Positions 59,101 through 64,000 of a stretch of 64,000 bases of DNA are shown here, piece by piece. The notes beneath the pieces are model-generated. The model searched no databases, was not told the DNA's origin, and was given only the letters and a program-made list of their open reading frames with translations. This stretch comes from Plectrocnemia conspersa (lineage: Eukaryota; Arthropoda; Insecta; Trichoptera; Polycentropodidae), in the NCBI GenBank assembly GCA_009617715.1, contig VTFK01000164.1, positions 186,001-250,000 of the forward strand. Reading direction: 5' to 3'. Made by a program: the position numbers and the translations under genes. Position 1 is the stretch's first letter; every line of letters starts with the position of its first letter.

Positions 59101-61249
59101 AAGATCTGCATTCCTGAATAATGCGATGTAAAATTCTATAGATCGAAAGAAAATGTAAAAAAAATAGGGAATTTTTACAATGTATTTAAAATAATGAGTA
59201 AGTTCTCGGAAAAGATAATGCTATGCTGTAATAAACATACAGGGCAATGAAAAGCTCGTTCTGCTTGAACAGATGTTGGAATATTTAATAGAGCTATCTA
59301 AATGAGATGTAATTTTTCTGTTATTTTAATAGTTACCTCATGCATTTATATTTTTAAGAATAGTCATAATATTATATTTGCAGCTTAAATAATATGGTTT
59401 TAATAGCGGTATTAAATTTTATATTTATTAATACTGCGTTTCTTCGTAAATATAGAGCCTAAAATGTATTTCAGTTTTATTCTACAATAAATTTTCAAGG
59501 AAAATATATTTAAAGCTCAGTGTATTTATACTTAATTAAATAATATTTCAATATTTTTATCACTGATTAAATAATTTGACATTTCTGATTTTTTATCGAT
59601 ACTAATTACTTAATAAGCTGGTTCAAAGTTTTCCAAAGTGGCATCTTGCTTATTAAAAAAATATTATATTATATCGTTATTTAAATCAAAAATATTACAC
59701 ACGTATATATAACATCTTTTAAAAAAAATTAAGCTTAAATAAAAGCGTCTTTTTATAAAGTTAAAGCTGAATGTAATAATTCACATAACGTTTTTTACAG
59801 ACATTTTATGATAATAAATTATCGAATACTCTTGGTTGCTAAATTGTGTTTGTTTGTAAAACGACAATTCACTTTTAAATTCGTTTATGTTATTAAATTA
59901 CAATAACAGTCTAACTAACAATTATAAGCTTGACACTAACAGTGTTTTTGTTAATTAATATGTTTTAAATCTCCATTCTAAATAGCGTATTTTTGGCTGC
60001 TAGTTTATGTTCATCTGACTAATCGTTTTTGTTACATTAACAGAGTATTATTTATTTATTATAACTAAATTATTTACATGGAGTTAATTCTCTTTTTTAT
60101 GCTTAAAGAAGTACTGATTATCAATAGTAAAATTTAATTATTTCAATTGAAAATAACCCCAAAAATTTTTGATCATTTTATTATATTTATTTAAACAGAA
60201 AAACATATTGTAATTACTGCTAAAAAATATTAAGATTATTAACAAATCAAGAATAGTATTACAAAAATGTTAATATGATATGGAAAAATATTTATAGAAT
60301 ATTGTAAATAGTTTATAATTTTAGAACAGATCGGTTCAAACCAAAACCGTAGTTTAATGATGATGTTAAAAAAGATAAATATTTTAAATAATAAAAATAA
60401 AACGGGTAGAATATGAAGATTTAAATGAGAAATGGAAAATAAACCAACAATGTAAAAATAAAGCAGTAATAGAATTAGGAAAAGATAAAAATATGGTATG
60501 AAAAGTCGATAGATAAAATTAAAACTTACCCGAACAATAAAAAAAAAAAATAAAAAAAAATTATTATTACTCAGAGAAACGACATAATTACTGAAAATAT
60601 ATAAAAATATCATATGATATCAAAAAAATACATAAGTACATACTACGTTCAGGGTATAAAGTATATTGTTAATTCAATACCTCAGATCAATAAATTAATA
60701 CAATAAAATAATAAAAAAATTATTAAAAAAATTTTAAGAATATAAATCAATATCGCAAAAAAAAAAATATATAATTAAAAAATATATAAAATATTAGTAA
60801 CTTAATTGAATAATTTAGTATATAAAGCACTCTTTAAAAGAATAATACCTGATAATTTAAAGACTAAAATAAAAAATAGTAAAAATTTTACATTGGTTGA
60901 AAACCGATCTTTAAAATCAAAAAATTAAATAGCACTGGCTCATAAATCAAGCTAGCAATTTTTTTTTAATAATTTTTATTATTTATTTATTTTATTTACG
61001 TGTATTATTTTACACTATTCATATTATACATAGCAAAACATTTTATACAGAAACGTTATAATTAATTTCTTAATATTGCATCTATTTTTTCAAGAAGTTT
61101 AATGAATTGATATATTGATATTCGATCGTATTTTTTTAAAGTCAATTATCAATAAAATTATTTTCATTAAAACCGATATTTTTTTCTCTGATTAAACACA
61201 TTTTTTGTGCGACACAAACGTATTCATAAACAAACCTTGTTAGCGAAAA
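59101..61249. other. very AT-rich DNA with a strand-asymmetric purine run
   Basis: No gene is recognised. From about 60240 to 60790 the plus strand is strongly A-rich, which alone creates the 124-codon Phe/Leu/Ile-rich minus frame at 60239-60613. That frame looks like a membrane protein by composition only and has no start, splice or motif support. Confidence 0.5.
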
Positions 61250-61640
61250 CAAAGCTTGTTTTTCTTTGCACTTATAAAAAAAATTCACTTTGGCCGATTC
61301 GTCTCTCTATTTTCAACTTTTGCTTTTTCTTTACAAATAAATAAATAAAATACGTTCTGCCTTTAGAAAAAGCCCTCGAAACCATATCTACTTACACTTT
61401 TCACATTCGGGGTATAAACATATTTTTTATCGCCACCCGGCGAGTTTTCCTAATTAAATTTCGTTCCCGACCAAACATCCCTTTGTGTCCTTTCGATAGG
61501 TGAATTTCGATCAGGGGGGGCAAAAACGGAGGTCCTTTTCGACTAAGCGAAAGGCCGAAAAGGAATACGCCGCAAAACCGAAAATACCCTGGGGTCCGAA
61601 TAAAAAGATGAGTATCGAATTATGAACGCTCAAGAGTACC
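61250..61640. other. GC-richer island
   Basis: It contains CGCCACCCGGCGAGTTTTCC, GATCAGGGGGGGCAAAAACG and CTTTTCGACTAAGCGAAAGG. No coding frame. Confidence 0.4.
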
Positions 61641-62530
61641 GATTATCGGAAAAATATTTATAAATCAAAGTCGTAAATCTGTTATGAAAGAATATATAGA
61701 TATCGTACTTACGAATCTTTGTGATATTTTCTAATATATTATAATGAACTCTTAACAGCCTGACAAATAATAATTTATATATATTATATATACCTCATAA
61801 ATTGTGCTATGATTTATATCAGAGATAACTTGAAGTCGATTATAAAAACATTTTAAGTGGTGTAATAACATATTATTATTAATTCCAATTAATATTCCTT
61901 AAAATAGATTCCATTATGGATTTTAAACAGCTGGTATTCTAGAACAAGAATACCACCTCAATTATGAAATAAATAGCAATGTCTTTCATTGCATAAATTA
62001 GGGTGTGCAATTTCATTCTATTAGTACAAATAAAACATTAACAATAAAAAATTGAGAAGCTCGAAGGCACTTTTTGTCTTGTATAATCACTAAATTATTT
62101 TTAATTATGCTTCTTTGGTTTAATTGTAAAATAATTCAACCGACTTATTTTTAATAAAAACGTTTAAAAGCGAATGTAAATATTATCCATTTTAATTTCA
62201 TGTCCTATCTGTCTCTCCGCTGATTTGTCTTATAATGAAATTATGAATCACTTCATCGAAATTATTTTTACAAAAATGATAAAATGCTGTAAGTATAATT
62301 TTTCAAGCACATAGCAAACATTTTTTTGAGATTGTACATCATCATATTTATATTAGTAAAACATATCTTCTCCGACAAAATAATTTTAAGTTCTTTATTA
62401 TTATATTTAGTTTTTTCACTCGACTTACTTCACAGCCAAAAAGGTCACAACATATGATTCTCAATGTTTAAAAGTTCCGATTGAATCATTAAAATCTACA
62501 TCTTTACACATACATATATTTTTCTTGAAG
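61641..62530. other. AT-rich DNA, nothing recognised
   Basis: No gene or repeat partner seen. Confidence 0.5.
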
Positions 62531-62539
62531 GAGGTATCG

Positions 62540-62800
62540 AAAAAGTTTTCCTCTGAAAACATCCATGCGGAAAATCGCGATAGGTTTCGAAGGTCCAAAT
62601 TCCCTTGCATCGATACGGATCCGGGACAAGCAAAAAACAAACAAGGAACAAAGCGAATCTCAATAATCTAAGTTTCCGGACAAATTCAATTTACATTGTA
62701 GTAGCCGGACACTCGGAGACTTCCGAACCCGGAAACAGTTCAGTGCCCATTTTTTTCTGGGATTAAACCACTCGCGCTGTTTTTTAACCGGCTTACAAAA
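62540..62800. other. GC-richer island
   Basis: It contains GATAGGTTTCGAAGGTCC, CGATACGGATCCGGGACAAG and GTAGCCGGACACTCGGAGAC. The plus frame that follows (62841-63050) has no supporting signals. This is the island nearest to the exon at 63194 and may be intronic regulatory DNA of that gene. Confidence 0.4.
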
Positions 62801-63193
62801 CTGCTTAGGCAAAGTAACTTTTTTTCAGTAAAGCGATAAATTGACCCTAAACTTTATGACTTTTCAAATTCTATTACTAGAATGGATAATAATTAAAATT
62901 TTCCAATTTAATATTGGAAGTTCCAGGGGAAATTTTGTGGTTAAGCAAATGCCAACGGAAATTAGTAACTTTACTGATAAAATCGGGATTGACTTAAACT
63001 GTTATGAAAGTAACGAGTTCCGTCAGTTATTGAGTTACGGCTTGTATTAGAATTTTTCGAGTGAAATAATACGGTTTAATAAATGCAAACATTATATATT
63101 TTTATAAATAATGTAGGTAATATAATTTATTTTTATACATTTCCATTTACAAGGCATATTATTTGTGTGTAATAAAAAAATCAGATTACTCAC

Positions 63194-63289
63194 CTTGCAG
63201 TCTTTGCAAAGTGTGGCGGGGGGCGGATTCTTCAACGTCACCCGTAACTTTTTTTGCAACTTCGTCTTTAACGTATCGTTGGCTTAATC
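63194..63289 (-). CDS. internal coding exon of an unidentified host gene
   Basis: On the minus strand the boundaries are excellent: acceptor TATATGTTTAACAG, donor CTGCAAG/GTGAGTAA. The 96-nt exon is symmetric (phase 1 in, phase 1 out) and open in only the matching frame, reading LSQRYVKDEVAKKVTGDV and then EESAPRHTLQRLQ. The charged, helix-forming composition and the sharply higher GC content than the flanking DNA support genuine coding. Symmetric exons of this size are often alternatively spliced cassettes. Because the gene runs leftward, the AT-rich DNA to its left is likely to be intron. None of the other minus-strand exon candidates (22860 in phase 0, 29928 in phase 2) fits its phase. I do not recognise the protein. 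Confidence 0.6.
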
Positions 63290-64000
63290 CTGTTAAACAT
63301 ATATATGCTATTATCTGAGGTATTGAATAGCTACGGGTATGCTTTAAAGATCTAGTCGTGGCAACAAAGTATTAAAAAAAGCAGAATTAAACACTCAGTG
63401 TATTTTCAAGAACAGTAATAATAAAATAAAATTTTATGGGTAAATTTTTTTTTTTTTGATATATTATTAAACAATTTTAACTTTTAGTTTTTATATATTT
63501 TATGGTTTATAACATACATTTATATTATGCGTTTACATTAAGTGCTATTTTTAAATACTTTTTATATATTTTAGGGTCTATAATATGTGTTTACATTAAG
63601 CGCTATTTTTAAACACAAAAGTTAAATTAGTTAGGTTTGTTTTATCAATTTTGGTAATTAAATAAATATTTGCATTATTTTCATTAGACTTAACCATCAA
63701 TTAGCAAATTTGTCAGATAATTCAACGTGAAAATTACCAAATTTCCCAAAGTGAGACGAATAATTAAAGGCTAGACCCGCGTCACGTCCCGATCCGAACG
63801 TATGAATAAATAATGTGACTTTTTGATGTTGGATTTATTACCTGGCTACGTTTTTGGTGCCTAAGATAAATTTAGCAAGAGGTAATTTTTTTGGGGTCCG
63901 AGTCTAAAAATTGCCCTTTCACATTTTTAATTACAATTTATATATATATACACAGCCTTGGCCATTTTAATGTGGCACCCTAATAAATGTGCTTATTTTA
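63290..64000. other. probable intron, AT-rich, with two short direct repeats
   Basis: TTTATATATTTTANGGTNTATAA, then a 'GTTTACATTAAG(T/C)GCTATTTTTAAA' tract, occurs twice in tandem at about 63490-63560 and 63562-63615. A GC-richer patch at 63765-63800 (GACCCGCGTCACGTCCCGAT) has no open frame. No further exon was found. Confidence 0.4.

Noticed and set aside
60239..60613. 124-codon minus-strand frame that looks like a multi-pass membrane protein
   Set aside because: The plus strand is A-rich here, so Phe, Leu and Ile codons follow from composition. There is no start context, splice site or motif.

Overview
The window is AT-rich eukaryotic DNA, dominated by non-coding and repeat-derived sequence. 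The mix suggests an arthropod, most likely an insect. The supporting signs are short split coding exons with GT-AG boundaries, hAT elements with 8-bp target duplications, a non-LTR retrotransposon relic, a relic of a dispersed insect transposase-like family ('ESHYCR' type), many small TIR elements (MITEs) and long (TA)n tracts. I cannot place it more precisely from sequence alone. There is no bacterial, organellar or viral signature, and I found no tRNA, rRNA or CRISPR array.

Coding content is sparse. (1) A three-exon plus-strand model at 10259-12145 joins in phase across both introns into a 190-residue protein of unknown family. It has a run of basic residues, a C-terminal Cys motif and an AATAAA 43 bp after the stop. 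(2) A two-exon plus-strand model at 34233-36317 gives a 91-residue protein. It has a signal-peptide-like start and a short two-cysteine segment bracketed by basic residues, as in a peptide-hormone precursor. (3) A clean 96-nt minus-strand exon at 63194-63289 belongs to a larger host gene whose other exons I could not find. (4) Weaker exon candidates lie at 19443, 22860, 29928, 42243 and 53644, and a possible minus-strand first exon/promoter ends at 48023.

Mobile DNA makes up most of what can be recognised: a hAT element with a broken transposase (50303-52012, perfect TSD), a GC-rich hAT MITE (21863-22513, perfect TSD), a TA-flanked TIR element (54304-55119), MITEs at about 25425-25853 and 39199-39828, a degenerate LINE (32400-33500), a transposase relic (8829-9050), and several home-grown dispersed families. 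Family A carries 'CACCACCGTGAGAAAA'. Family B is a GCGTCAT-type minisatellite element. Family C is an 'AAGATGGCGGACCAGG' module. A divergent tandem repeat occupies 40455-41335.

Short GC-richer islands (250-500 bp) recur every few kb in the AT-rich background, and several coincide with candidate first exons. They are the likeliest places for conserved regulatory DNA. The most unusual structures are a long hairpin at 17432-17568 with a perfect 33-bp stem core, and perfect palindromes at 3266-3322 and 39272-39311.
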